A program made the position numbers and the translations under genes. Positions 8,532 to 17,743 of a stretch of DNA of 39,712 nucleotides are shown piece after piece; position 1 is the first letter of the stretch, and each line of letters begins with the position of its first letter. The DNA lies in IMG/VR virus record IMGVR_UViG_3300023174_000333, positions 1-39,712 of that record. The stretch is one strand, 5' to 3'. Source of the DNA: a virus. The notes beneath the pieces are model-generated. The model had not been told where the DNA came from. It searched no databases and saw nothing but the letters and a program-made list of their open reading frames with translations.

Positions 8532-9454
8532 TGACAACTACGCTGACCAATATGATTGATGAGGTTCAGGTCAATCTTGCTGGATATACATTCCAACAGG
8601 ACCGCTCGACCTATATTACTGCCCCAGTCACTACTACAACTTCATCATCTGCGTCACCATTGGTCCTATCACTGGGTTCAACAGACTCAGTAGGTAAAGG
8701 TATAGTTGAAATTGACGAAGAACTTCTATGGATTGATTCATATGACCGCGTTGGTAATACAGCAACAGTAGCACCGTATGGCAGAGGGTACCTTGGTACA
8801 ACCGCAGCCACACATAGTGCAGACGCTAAAGTATCCATTGCACCTACATTTCCTCGCTTTAACATTAAACGCGCAATCAATGACACTATTCGCTCACTTG
8901 GTTCAAATATCTTTGCTGTAAAAACAACAACATTCACGTTTAATGCTGCTCAATCAACCTATGCATTCAACAACTTAAATATTAAAAATATCATTAGTCT
9001 TACCTGGGAAGCCATTGGGCCTACAAAAGAATGGGTTCCAATTCGCCGTTGGGACTTTGATGCAATAGCAGATACAACTACATTTGGTGCAGGCGCACAA
9101 ACTGTTACTCTTGGAGAGGCTCCAATTCCAGGACGTACAGTAAAAGTTATATATGCTACTGACCCAGATGCATTTACAACCAATACACAGGATTACGCAA
9201 CTCAAACAGGACTTCCAGAATCAACTCGGGACGTAGTTATTCTTGGTGCAGCGTATCGTTTGCTAGCCTTTCTTGACCCAGCACGTGCGGCTCAAACAAG
9301 CCCACAGGCTGACGAGACAGATAGCAAGCGACCATACGGTTCATCACAGTCTGCTACAAAGCAACTATATGCGCTTTACACACAGCGTCTTAATGAAGAG
9401 ACAAAAGCGCAACAACAAAACTACCCACCACGAGTTCATTTCTCACGCCGATAG
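8531..9454 (+). CDS. Head-tail adaptor / tubular-type protein (probable)
   Basis: 307 residues. The N-terminal 100 residues form a beta-rich segment with a DEELLWIDSYD turn like those in phage connector and fibre proteins. This is followed by helices (FNIKRAINDTIRSLGSNIF), a beta region and a long C-terminal helix with QTSPQAD then QLYALYTQRLNEE. The combination and its place after the capsid genes and before the fibres fit the adaptor or gatekeeper that docks onto the portal ring in podoviruses. The assignment rests on context and general features, not on a diagnostic motif. Confidence 0.55.
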   Translation: MTTTLTNMIDEVQVNLAGYTFQQDRSTYITAPVTTTTSSSASPLVLSLGSTDSVGKGIVEIDEELLWIDSYDRVGNTATVAPYGRGYLGTTAATHSADAKVSIAPTFPRFNIKRAINDTIRSLGSNIFAVKTTTFTFNAAQSTYAFNNLNIKNIISLTWEAIGPTKEWVPIRRWDFDAIADTTTFGAGAQTVTLGEAPIPGRTVKVIYATDPDAFTTNTQDYATQTGLPESTRDVVILGAAYRLLAFLDPARAAQTSPQADETDSKRPYGSSQSATKQLYALYTQRLNEETKAQQQNYPPRVHFSRR

Positions 9455-9462
9455 GAACCTGA

Positions 9463-11844
9463 ATGACAACTAGAAAATACTCATCCCGCTCACAGCAAAC
9501 AACACTGTCTGCACCTATCACGTCTTCTGCAACAACGATGACTGTTGGTTCAGGCTCTTCTTTGGTAGTAGCAACAGTACCAAATGGTCAGACCTTTACA
9601 GTAGTAATTGACCCAGATACAGCGCTCGAAGAAATTGTAGATGTCACCAACTGGTCGTCTGGTAATACACTAACAATTGCCAGAGGCGTAGATGGTTCAT
9701 CTGGTATCGCTCACTCAGCAGGTGCAGTAGTAAAGCATATGGCTATTGGCCGCGACTACACAGAAGCCAATCAGCACATTGAGAACGTAACATCCGCTCA
9801 CGGTTTAACCACAGCAAACGTAGTATCAACTACTGATACTGGTACGGTTACTAGCACAATGATTGCTAACGGCACCATTGTTAATGCTGACATTAACGCT
9901 TCCGCTGCTATTGATAAGACTAAGATTTCAGGAACAGCGATTACCGCTGCCGATACAGGTACTGTCACAAATACAATGCTTGCTGGCTCCATAGCCCCTG
10001 CTAAGGTAACTGGAACTGCAATTACTGCAGCAGATACTGGAACAGTAACAAGCACTATGATTGCAGACGGAACAATTCTTAACGCAGACATTAATGCGTC
10101 TGCTGCTATTGCTGCAACAAAGATTTCAGGAACTGCAGTTACACAGGCAGATATTGGAACTGTTACAGGTACAATGATTGCAAGTGGAACCATTGTAGAT
10201 GCTGATGTATCTAGCAGTGCAGCAATTGGCAAGACTAAAATTTCTGGTACAGCAGTAACCCTATCTGATACAGGCACAGTTACATCCACTATGATTGCTG
10301 ATGGAACTATTGTCAATGCAGATATTAATGCAAGCGCTGCAATTGATTGGACAAAGATTGCTCCATCATCAACAGTATCTGCAACAGAACTTGGCTACCT
10401 TGATGGTGTAACTTCCGCTATCCAAACTCAAATTGATACTAAGTTGGCAACTGCAACAGCATCAAGCACGTATGCTCCGCTAGCAAGTCCAGCATTGACT
10501 GGAACACCAACGGCCCCAACTGCAACCGCTGGTACTAATACTACTCAGGTAGCAACCACAGCCTTCGTAAAGACTGCAGTAGATAACGTGGTAGCAGCAG
10601 CACCTGGTGCGCTTGATACTCTTGATGAACTTGCTGCAGCCCTTGGTGATGACGCCAACTTTGCAACAACAGTAACCAACTCAATTGCAACCAAACTTGC
10701 CACAGCAGGTGGCACTATGTCTGGTGCTCTTGCAATGGGAACAAATAAGATTACTGGTCTTGGAACCCCAACAACTTCTACAGATGCTGCTACAAAGGCA
10801 TATGCAGATACTATGGTTCCTCTGGCTGGTGGAACAATGACAGGCGCCTTAACACTTTCTGGCGCTCCTACGGTTGGACTCCACGCAGCAACTAAGACTT
10901 ATGTAGATGCAGTTGGTTCAGCCGTTAGTGCTGATGCCGCTGCCGCTGCAGCAAGTGCAGCCGCTGCTGCTGCTTCATATGATTCTTTTGATGACCGCTA
11001 TCTTGGCGCTAAGTCAACTGCTCCATCTGTAGATAACGATGGAAATGCTCTGGCTGCTGGTGCTTTATATTGGAATACGACAAGCAGTGCAATGCAGGTT
11101 TGGAGTGGTACAGCGTGGGGTGGAATAACTTCTGCCGTATCATCTTCTCGTTGGAGTAAGACAGCATCTGGTGGTGAAACGACACTTACTGGAACAGATG
11201 ATGCTAGCGTAAGTTTGAGTTATACTGCTGGTTACGAACAAGTTTACCTTAACGGTGTTTTGCTTGCACGTACAGCAGACTACACGGCATCTAGCGGAAC
11301 ATCTATTACTGGATTGTCACCAGCACTTGCTGCGGGTGATATCGTCGAAGTTCTTTCTTGGACACCATACAGCGTATCAACCGCTCTTGCAACTACAGTT
11401 GTAGATGCTAAAGGTGATTTGCTCGTAGCAACAGCAGACAATACTGTTGGCCGTCTTGCGGTAGGAACTAATGGATTTGTACTCACAGCAGATTCAACTC
11501 AAACTACAGGCGTTAAGTGGGCTGCTCCTTCTCTTGATTTAACAATCAATGCGCAGACAGGTACAACTTACACTCTAGTATCTACAGACTTAAATGATTT
11601 AGTTACACTTACAAACGCTTCTGCAATTACTTTGACATTGCCACCTTCTGTCTTTACGGTAGGTCAGCAAATTCACCTTGCTCAACTTGGTGCTGGTCAG
11701 GTAACTTTTGCTCAAGGTTCTGGTGTAACTATTAACTCAACTGGCGCAACAGCCACTGCTCCTAAGATAAGAGCACAGTATGGAACTGCAACAGCAATTT
11801 GTACAGCAAGTAATACTTTCTTAGTGATTGGAGATATAGCCTAA
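9463..11844 (+). CDS. Tail fibre with tandem 39-residue repeats
   Basis: 793 residues. After an N-terminal anchoring region come five tandem repeats (nt about 9832-10374). Each is about 39 residues (one shortened to about 27), built on DTGTVTSTMIADGT then NADINASAAI then TKISGTA, typical of a trimeric beta-helical shaft. Next are linker blocks common in fibres (ATTAFVKTA, APGALDTLDELAAALGDD, LAGGTMTGAL) and an Ala-rich coiled coil near nt 10920-10980. The last 105 residues (from nt about 11530) are a receptor-tip domain repeated in the next gene. It likely recognises the host surface. Confidence 0.88.
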   Translation: MTTRKYSSRSQQTTLSAPITSSATTMTVGSGSSLVVATVPNGQTFTVVIDPDTALEEIVDVTNWSSGNTLTIARGVDGSSGIAHSAGAVVKHMAIGRDYTEANQHIENVTSAHGLTTANVVSTTDTGTVTSTMIANGTIVNADINASAAIDKTKISGTAITAADTGTVTNTMLAGSIAPAKVTGTAITAADTGTVTSTMIADGTILNADINASAAIAATKISGTAVTQADIGTVTGTMIASGTIVDADVSSSAAIGKTKISGTAVTLSDTGTVTSTMIADGTIVNADINASAAIDWTKIAPSSTVSATELGYLDGVTSAIQTQIDTKLATATASSTYAPLASPALTGTPTAPTATAGTNTTQVATTAFVKTAVDNVVAAAPGALDTLDELAAALGDDANFATTVTNSIATKLATAGGTMSGALAMGTNKITGLGTPTTSTDAATKAYADTMVPLAGGTMTGALTLSGAPTVGLHAATKTYVDAVGSAVSADAAAAAASAAAAAASYDSFDDRYLGAKSTAPSVDNDGNALAAGALYWNTTSSAMQVWSGTAWGGITSAVSSSRWSKTASGGETTLTGTDDASVSLSYTAGYEQVYLNGVLLARTADYTASSGTSITGLSPALAAGDIVEVLSWTPYSVSTALATTVVDAKGDLLVATADNTVGRLAVGTNGFVLTADSTQTTGVKWAAPSLDLTINAQTGTTYTLVSTDLNDLVTLTNASAITLTLPPSVFTVGQQIHLAQLGAGQVTFAQGSGVTINSTGATATAPKIRAQYGTATAICTASNTFLVIGDIA

Positions 11845-12419
11845 TGAGTCGCGCTAGAACAAACGCAGATAACGTCGCTGGTGACATTTCGGGCGTAACA
11901 GCCTCGACAGGGTTAACAGGTGGTGGAACTTCTGGTACTGTATCTGTATCTATTGATACAGCAGTAACAACAGACCTTTCAACAGCACAGACACTAAGTA
12001 ACAAGAACCTAACAAGTGGAACTAATACATTCCCAACTTCGCTTGCTACGCTCACTGGAACTCAGACACTTACAAATAAAACTTTAACTGACCCTAAGGT
12101 CGACCTAGCAATTAATGCTCAGACTGGAACAACTTACACATTCGTCTTAGCCGACGATTGCAAACTTGTTACAGCATCCAATGCATCTGCTCAAACATAC
12201 ACAATTCCTCCAGTGTCATCAGTAGCATACAATACTGGTACTCAACTTAACATTGTACAAAAGGGTGCAGGGCAAGTGACATTTGCTGCTGGCTCTGGAG
12301 TAACTATTAGAAGCACTGGGGCATCTGCCGCAGCACCTAAACTTCGTGCTCAATATTCATCTGCAACTGCTATTTATGAAGGTTCAGATGTGTGGTATGT
12401 GATTGGAGATATAGCCTAA
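11844..12419 (+). CDS. Second short tail fibre sharing the C-terminal tip domain
   Basis: 191 residues. The N-terminal half has fibre motifs (STGLTGGGTSG, then TQTLTNKTLTD). The C-terminal 104 residues closely match the end of the preceding 793-residue fibre: both have INAQTGTTYT, GAGQVTFA, GSGVTI and RAQY segments and end VIGDIA. The nucleotides around the two stop codons are nearly identical. The gene is coupled to both neighbours by TAATG overlaps. It is read as a paralogous tip or an alternative adhesin produced by duplication. Confidence 0.82.
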   Translation: MSRARTNADNVAGDISGVTASTGLTGGGTSGTVSVSIDTAVTTDLSTAQTLSNKNLTSGTNTFPTSLATLTGTQTLTNKTLTDPKVDLAINAQTGTTYTFVLADDCKLVTASNASAQTYTIPPVSSVAYNTGTQLNIVQKGAGQVTFAAGSGVTIRSTGASAAAPKLRAQYSSATAIYEGSDVWYVIGDIA

Positions 12420-14020
12420 TGCCTATTATTGGAACAGTCGCATCTGCAATTTCAGGTCGTCTTGGTTTGCTTGTTGATTATCTTGTAGTCGCAGGTGGAG
12501 GCGGTGGAGGCCGCTCAGGAGGCGGTGGAGGCGCAGGTGGTATGCGCTCAACTGTAACCGCAACAGGCGGCGGTGGTAGTTTAGAATCCGCACTAACTCT
12601 TGCATTGAATACTTCCTATACAGTAACCGTCGGCGCTGGTGGCGCTGGAAATAACACAGACGGTTCTTTTGGTGATAACGGTTCTAACTCTGTTTTTTCT
12701 ACTATTACTTCTACGGGCGGAGGCGGTGGTGGTTCTTATTCTTCTAATGGAACTGCTGGCGGTTCTGGCGGTGGCGGTGGAACACAAGATGGAACAGTAA
12801 GAACTGGTGGTGCAGCATCTCCAACTGGTCAAGGTTACGCTGGCGGTAGCGGTTCTGGTCAATCTGGTGCTGGTCGTTCATCTGGCGGTGGCGGAGGTGC
12901 TGGTGCCATTGGTGGCACAGCAACATCTGCTGTTGGTGGCAACGGTGGCAATGGAGTTGCAACTTCAATTTCAGGAACATCAACAACTTACGCTGGTGGT
13001 GGTGGTGGTTCTGGTAACACTATAGGAACTGGTGGCACTGGTGGTGGTGGAGCAGGTAATTCAACCGCAGGAACCGCAAACACTGGTGGTGGTGGTGGTG
13101 GTATTAAAGATACTCTTGGCGCTAATGGCGGCTCAGGTATTGTTATCACTCGTTACTCTGGTTCTGTACAAAAAGCAATTGGCGGAACTGTAACCACATC
13201 AGGTGGAAATACTATTCATACATTTTTATCATCAGGCACATTTAATACTACTGCTCCAAAAGCAACTGGTGGAACAATTACCATAAGTGGTGGATATATT
13301 ATTCATACATTTACTTCTGATGGAACATTTACTCCTAGTCAAAACTTATCTTGTGACTATTTAGTTGTTGCAGGCGGTGGTGGTGGTGCTGGTGACGCTG
13401 GCGGTGGTGGCGGTGGTGGTGGTTTGCGCTCAACCGTAACCGCAACGGGTGGTGGTGGAAGTTTAGAAACACCATTATCTTTAACATCAGGAACTAATTA
13501 CACGGTAACTATTGGTGCTGGTGGAACTGTGACTTCTGCAACAGCAGGAAACCAAGGTAATAATTCAGTATTTTCTACAATTACTTCTACAGGTGGAGGC
13601 GGCGGTGGTAGCGGTGCCGCTGGTCAAGGAACTACTGGTGGTTCAGGTGGCGGAAACCGCATTGGCGGCAAAGCGGGTACTACTAATCAAGGTTATGCTG
13701 GTGGTAGTGGAAATAACGCTAGTCCTTATTCTGCTGGTGGAGGTGGTGGAGCAGGTGCTGTTGGTCAAACAAACAGCGCTGGTAATGGTGGAAATGGTGG
13801 AGCGGGTGTAGCCACAAGCATTTCAGGTTCATCAGTTACTTATGCAGGCGGTGGTGCAGGTAATGGTGAAAATTCTAATGGTTCAGGTGGTAGTGGTGGT
13901 GGTGGTGGTGTTTCAACTCCTGGAACTGCCAACAGAGGTGGCGGTGGTGGTGGTCAATTTGCAAACACTAGCACAGGCACAGGTGGTTCAGGTATAGTTA
14001 TAGTTCGATACGCAGTCTAA
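12419..14020 (+). CDS. Glycine-rich adhesin with two tandem copies
   Basis: 533 residues, starting at ATG 12419 (TAATG overlap). Two related halves each begin DYLVVAGGGGG and continue RSTVTATGGGGSL and NSVFSTITSTGGGGGG. Each then has long glycine runs and closes GGSGIVI-RY (first unit to about nt 13150, second from about nt 13350 to the end). Such glycine-rich modules are known at phage tail tips, where glycine helices pack into a sandwich carrying specificity loops. A short linker between units itself contains two similar GGTxTxSGGxxIHTF strands. It probably determines host range. Confidence 0.8.
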   Translation: MPIIGTVASAISGRLGLLVDYLVVAGGGGGGRSGGGGGAGGMRSTVTATGGGGSLESALTLALNTSYTVTVGAGGAGNNTDGSFGDNGSNSVFSTITSTGGGGGGSYSSNGTAGGSGGGGGTQDGTVRTGGAASPTGQGYAGGSGSGQSGAGRSSGGGGGAGAIGGTATSAVGGNGGNGVATSISGTSTTYAGGGGGSGNTIGTGGTGGGGAGNSTAGTANTGGGGGGIKDTLGANGGSGIVITRYSGSVQKAIGGTVTTSGGNTIHTFLSSGTFNTTAPKATGGTITISGGYIIHTFTSDGTFTPSQNLSCDYLVVAGGGGGAGDAGGGGGGGGLRSTVTATGGGGSLETPLSLTSGTNYTVTIGAGGTVTSATAGNQGNNSVFSTITSTGGGGGGSGAAGQGTTGGSGGGNRIGGKAGTTNQGYAGGSGNNASPYSAGGGGGAGAVGQTNSAGNGGNGGAGVATSISGSSVTYAGGGAGNGENSNGSGGSGGGGGVSTPGTANRGGGGGGQFANTSTGTGGSGIVIVRYAV

Positions 14021-14033
14021 CTAAGGGGACAAA

Positions 14034-14243
14034 ATGACAAAAGAAAACAATGTAACTAAAATAAAAGAAACTAAATCAACTCAATGCTTTTCATATGAAG
14101 TTAATATGTTGGTACATATCATTGCAGATGATGAAACAACTGCAAAAGCACAACTAGATGAAAAAGGTGGCATCGTTACAAAGCGTGATGTCAAGTTGGT
14201 AAACACAGTAACGCTTTATGGCGAAGATAAGGATAAAAAATAA
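14034..14243 (+). CDS. Small protein of unknown function in tail region
   Basis: 69 residues preceded by AAGGGGAC. The sequence alternates charged beta strands and a helix (EVNMLVHIIADDETTAKAQL, then VTLYGEDKD), giving a likely small alpha/beta fold. The stop shares a base with the next start. No family recognised. It may be a fibre chaperone or tail accessory, judging only from its place after the adhesin. Confidence 0.65.
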   Translation: MTKENNVTKIKETKSTQCFSYEVNMLVHIIADDETTAKAQLDEKGGIVTKRDVKLVNTVTLYGEDKDKK

Positions 14244-14584
14244 TGGCACATTGGGCAAAAGTAGAAGATGGCATTGTTACTCAGGTTAATGTAGTTGAAG
14301 ATGATTTCCTACAAGCAAACCCTGACCGTTATACAGGTACTTGGATTAAAACCTCGTACAACACACACGGTGGAGTTCACACTTTAGGTGGTACGCCATT
14401 GAATAAAAATTATGCAGGCATTGGATACACCTTTGATGGCGTTGGCTTTGCTCCGCCTAAACCATATACTTCTTGGACATTAAACCAAGATACCTATCTT
14501 TGGGAAGCACCAGTTGCTAAACCCGAGGGTCTATTTACGTGGGATGAAGAAACACTTTCTTGGGTTGAATTCCCAGTAGCGTAA
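14243..14584 (+). CDS. Conserved aquatic-phage structural accessory protein
   Basis: 113 residues. The start (MAHWAKVEDGIVTQVNVVE), the middle (TSYNTHGGVHTLGG, then NYAGIGYTFDG) and the closing WDEETLSWVE are the hallmarks of a small protein widely shared by cyanophages and other aquatic phages. It usually lies among tail-fibre genes, and I know of no established function. The start overlaps the previous stop. A minor virion or fibre-associated role is inferred. Confidence 0.75.
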   Translation: MAHWAKVEDGIVTQVNVVEDDFLQANPDRYTGTWIKTSYNTHGGVHTLGGTPLNKNYAGIGYTFDGVGFAPPKPYTSWTLNQDTYLWEAPVAKPEGLFTWDEETLSWVEFPVA

Positions 14585-14616
14585 TAATATTTTTAACTAT
14601 TTAATGGAGGTGTGCC

Positions 14617-16803
14617 TTGGCGGGTAGAGATATAACCGAAGAGATTGTCGTACCAATTGGTATCGGCTCTACTGGTTCAGTCTGGCAGAATACAGATATT
14701 GCATACGACGTTGCACTCGGTGGTATGCCATTTGTTTATGCAACTAACGATGCAAGGCCACACATCCGTCAGACAGCACCTTACAAAAAGGACCAGTTTG
14801 ATAATGGGAAAGAACCAGGTGAGCAATCACTTACTGGTTGGTGGTTACGTTCTCAATCGTCATTCCACTCTGGTTCAGGTATTAGGTTCTATGACCCATC
14901 CGCTGGCGAAACTGTTGAACACAGATTTACGGATAGCAAGGGTGTTAATGTTTGGACTAAGGGACAAGTAACCCTACTTAAAGACACTGCTGCTACGCAC
15001 TACACGTCTGGCTCAATCCAGACAGAAGGTAGACCATTTCAGATTGCTCGCTCAATCCAATATGGAACTACTAATGGCGTTTTATTGTGGGATGAGTACG
15101 ACGTAGATAAAATTGCAGAAGATGGAACTGTTACGCATTTTATTGATTATGCAGCAGGAACTGATTATCCAGTTTATGCTATCTGCGATGACGGCACCTA
15201 TGTTTACTGGATTACTAATATTCTAAATACTGGAACTCCAAGACTGCGTGTATATAAAAAACTATTAACTGGCGTTTCTGGTGCTGGTGATACACTTATG
15301 ATTAGCGACAACGGAATTACTGTAACTAATGCAGTAATAGAGTATGTAAAAGACCGTATTGTTATGTGTATCAATAATAAGATATACGAAATATCATCTT
15401 CTGCATCTACCCTTCCTTCTCCTGTATACACACATAGCGACACTGATATTGTATTCTCAAGCATTACCGCTTCTGGTCCAGCCATCTATGTAGCAGGTTA
15501 TAGCGGAACCCAATCAAGTATATTTAAGTTTACTCTTAATACCTCTGGTGTTATGCCAACTCTTACTACTGCTATCACTGCAGCAGAAATGCCAGTTGGA
15601 GAAATCATCCATAAGATTTATTACTATCTAGGTTATATGATGATAGGAACCAATAAAGGAATTCGTGCAGCCATTGTTTCAGACCAAGATGGTTCAATTA
15701 ACTACGGTCCTCTTATTGTGGAAACCACTCAGCCTTGCTATGACTTTGCGGCACGAGACAGATTCGTCTGGTGTGCAACAGGTGTAGATGGAGCGCCAGG
15801 AGTTATCCGTATTGACCTCGGTAATCAGATAGAGACTTTGCGTTTTGCTTATGCTAATGACTTATACGTTAGTGGCACGACTGGTTACAGTACAACAACC
15901 TGTGCATTTGCTGGAACAACAGACCGATTAGTGTTTGCTACTACAGCACTTAATGCTGGCTCAGTAAACAATAAAGCACTCACATCTAATGTAGCAACCT
16001 TAACTACATCTGCAGCACACGGACTAGCCGCTGGCGACCAAGTGTGGGTAGAGGGTGTTGACGCTACGTTTAATGGCAAATACACGGTTATCAATGCACC
16101 AACTACTACAACATTTACTTACGCTAAGACTGCATCTAACGTAGCATCTACTGCGGTGTCTCCTGTTGGTAAAGTCAACAAAGTTGGCAGTATTAATATC
16201 GAATCAAGTGCAACATTAACTCCCAGCGGATACGTAACTACAGGTTATATCCGTTATGGAACTCTTGAGCCTAAAAACTTTAAGCGTCTTCTTGCACGTG
16301 GTAACTATACCTTTGGTTCAATGACTCTGGAAACAGTTGACAAGAATGGGGTTGAGTATGACCACATTACATATAGCGGAGAAATTGAACCAGTTGAGGT
16401 TACAACTAGCCAGCCAGAAATTGCGCAAGAATATGTAGCCTATAAGTTTATTATTTCTCGTGATGCAACTGATGCGACCAAGGGTCCAACATTCAAGGGA
16501 TACCAAGCAAAGGCAACAATTGCTACCCCTAGACAGCGCCTAATGCAGTTCTATGTATATAATATGGATACTGAATCAGACCGATATAACGTCCAGTTTG
16601 GATATGCTGGCCGTGCAAATGACCGACTAAATACTTTAGAGGACATCGAAGAATCTGGTGATATTGTTACTTGGCAAGACCTAAACACAAAGGAGTCACG
16701 TCAAGTGCAAATCGAAAGCATTCAATACATTCGAGTAACACCTCCAGATAAAGAATCATCTGGTAACGGTGGAATTCTACAGATAACGGTTAGGACAGTA
16801 TAA
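14617..16803 (+). CDS. Large tail protein, probable tail nozzle or propeller
   Basis: 728 residues with a TTG start at 14617, supported by GGAGG 6 nt upstream and no ATG nearby. The body is beta-rich with repeated short strands (YVYWITNIL, IVMCINNKIYEISS, AIYVAGYSG) suggesting a propeller of 5-7 blades. A small beta module follows near residues 455-515 (LTTSAAHGLAAGDQVWVEGV). The size and position as the last large virion gene before lysis resemble tail nozzle proteins of podoviruses. Fold and role are inference; virion location is likely. Confidence 0.65.
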   Translation: MAGRDITEEIVVPIGIGSTGSVWQNTDIAYDVALGGMPFVYATNDARPHIRQTAPYKKDQFDNGKEPGEQSLTGWWLRSQSSFHSGSGIRFYDPSAGETVEHRFTDSKGVNVWTKGQVTLLKDTAATHYTSGSIQTEGRPFQIARSIQYGTTNGVLLWDEYDVDKIAEDGTVTHFIDYAAGTDYPVYAICDDGTYVYWITNILNTGTPRLRVYKKLLTGVSGAGDTLMISDNGITVTNAVIEYVKDRIVMCINNKIYEISSSASTLPSPVYTHSDTDIVFSSITASGPAIYVAGYSGTQSSIFKFTLNTSGVMPTLTTAITAAEMPVGEIIHKIYYYLGYMMIGTNKGIRAAIVSDQDGSINYGPLIVETTQPCYDFAARDRFVWCATGVDGAPGVIRIDLGNQIETLRFAYANDLYVSGTTGYSTTTCAFAGTTDRLVFATTALNAGSVNNKALTSNVATLTTSAAHGLAAGDQVWVEGVDATFNGKYTVINAPTTTTFTYAKTASNVASTAVSPVGKVNKVGSINIESSATLTPSGYVTTGYIRYGTLEPKNFKRLLARGNYTFGSMTLETVDKNGVEYDHITYSGEIEPVEVTTSQPEIAQEYVAYKFIISRDATDATKGPTFKGYQAKATIATPRQRLMQFYVYNMDTESDRYNVQFGYAGRANDRLNTLEDIEESGDIVTWQDLNTKESRQVQIESIQYIRVTPPDKESSGNGGILQITVRTV

Positions 16804-17000
16804 TGACAACTTCCAATTGGGCTTCGCTTATCGTTGCCGTAATTGCTATCGTCACAGCGTTTGCTGGGTCGGTAAGATGGCTAGTTAAGCACTACTTGTA
16901 TGAGTTGAAACCCAATTCAGGAAGTTCGCTAAAAGACTCAGTCATTAGACTAGAGGAAAAAGTAGAAATCCTTTATCAGATTTTAATAAAAGAGAAATGA
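16803..17000 (+). CDS. Small membrane protein, holin or antiholin candidate
   Basis: 65 residues: one N-terminal transmembrane helix (residues about 7-27), then a linker and a C-terminal amphipathic coiled coil (LKDSVIRLEEKVEILYQIL). The start shares a base with the previous stop (TAATG). It is immediately upstream of the endolysin. The single-helix plus coiled-coil design is common among actinophage lysis-cassette membrane proteins. With the 62-residue protein at 17456 there are two membrane proteins flanking the endolysin; which one makes the lesion cannot be told. Confidence 0.65.
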   Translation: MTTSNWASLIVAVIAIVTAFAGSVRWLVKHYLYELKPNSGSSLKDSVIRLEEKVEILYQILIKEK

Positions 17001-17006
17001 GCAATA

Positions 17007-17459
17007 ATGAAACCTGTAGTCAAGAAAGCCACTCCTGCTGCAATTGCTGTTCTCCGTCAAGCGACGGCATTAAGACCAAATCGCAAGAAAGCCTCAGATG
17101 GGCTTCTGCCTTCTGCTGCTCACCTAAAACAGAGTCCTAACTCAGACCACAACACAGGGTTTGGGGTAGACCTGACTCACGACCCTAAAAACGACATTGA
17201 TGGCCGTGCTTTCTTTGAGAAACTCAAAGACGATAAGCGCGTCAAGTATCTAATTTTTAGTGGCAAGATTTGGTCAGAAGAGCAAGGCGAACGAAACTAT
17301 ACTGGCATCAATAAGCACGAACATCATTTGCATATCTCAATTGAGGATAAGTCAGGGAACGACACTTCCCCTTGGTTCCCTTGGTTAGGTACAGCAAGCA
17401 CAGTCAACAAAGTAAAAGCAGCGGTAAAACCCCTGCCCAAGAAGAAGGAGACAAAATGA
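17007..17459 (+). CDS. Endolysin, M15-like D-Ala/L-Ala-type peptidase
   Basis: 150 residues. The zinc-peptidase pattern of the VanY/M15 family is visible: SDHNTGFGVDLTH supplies His48 and Asp55 (SxHxxGxxxD), and HHLHIS supplies the HxH pair near 107-109. The domain fills the whole protein, without a separate wall-binding domain. It would cleave peptide cross-links in peptidoglycan at lysis. No signal peptide is present, so release depends on a holin. The stop is inside the start of the next gene (ATGA at 17456-17459). Confidence 0.8.
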   Translation: MKPVVKKATPAAIAVLRQATALRPNRKKASDGLLPSAAHLKQSPNSDHNTGFGVDLTHDPKNDIDGRAFFEKLKDDKRVKYLIFSGKIWSEEQGERNYTGINKHEHHLHISIEDKSGNDTSPWFPWLGTASTVNKVKAAVKPLPKKKETK

Positions 17460-17644
17460 ACAAAGATAAACTAAAGGCAATCGTAGCAACCTACCTACGT
17501 GCAGCAGTAGCATCAGTCATCGCACTCTATCTAGCAGGAGTTACAGACCCAAAGGCTCTACTATCTGCAGCAGTCGCTGCTGTGGCTGGCCCAGTCCTCA
17601 AGGCGCTTGACCCTAACGCAACAGAGTTTGGCAAGACTAACTAA
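17456..17644 (+). CDS. Holin candidate
   Basis: 62 residues starting at ATG 17456, with GAAGGAG 5 nt upstream; a longer upstream frame overlaps the endolysin and is discarded. Two hydrophobic segments (about 10-26, VATYLRAAVASVIALYL, and 33-48, rich in Ala/Val/Leu) are joined by a short TDPKA turn. The pattern fits small two-helix holins of actinophages. It closes the late operon, followed by hairpins at 17658-17672 and 17687-17729. Confidence 0.7.
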   Translation: MNKDKLKAIVATYLRAAVASVIALYLAGVTDPKALLSAAVAAVAGPVLKALDPNATEFGKTN

Positions 17645-17657
17645 TTACCCCCATATA

Positions 17658-17672
17658 GGGCCTTAACGGCCC
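17658..17672 (+). terminator. GC-rich hairpin after lysis cassette
   Basis: GGGCC / GGCCC stem with a 5-nt loop, extended by an A/T-rich outer stem, 14 bp after the holin stop. No T tract follows, so it is either the first part of a double terminator or an RNA-stabilising structure. Confidence 0.45.
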
Positions 17673-17686
17673 CATAGAGACAAGAA

Positions 17687-17729
17687 ACCCCCTTACCTTA
17701 GTGATTATACTAGGGCGAGGGGGTCTTTT
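17687..17729. terminator. Terminator between convergent late and leftward transcripts
   Basis: Stem ACCCCC (17687-17692) with GGGGGT (17719-17724), then CTTTT on the + strand. On the - strand a short A/T-rich stretch follows the stem. It lies between the end of the late operon and the stop of the leftward 54-residue gene, so it probably serves rightward and perhaps both transcripts. Confidence 0.65.
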
Positions 17730-17743
17730 GTTGTTTCTAAAGG

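Noticed and set aside
9798-10316. Long antisense ORF (172 residues) opposite the fibre repeats
   Set aside because: It is created by the repeat codons of the fibre gene (the antisense of GTAACT/ACAGCA-type repeats); no ribosome site and no plausible protein composition.
12593-12862. Antisense and alternative-frame ORFs in glycine-rich gene
   Set aside because: Open frames are expected in GGT-rich repeats; products are low complexity Arg/Ser or Val/Leu runs.
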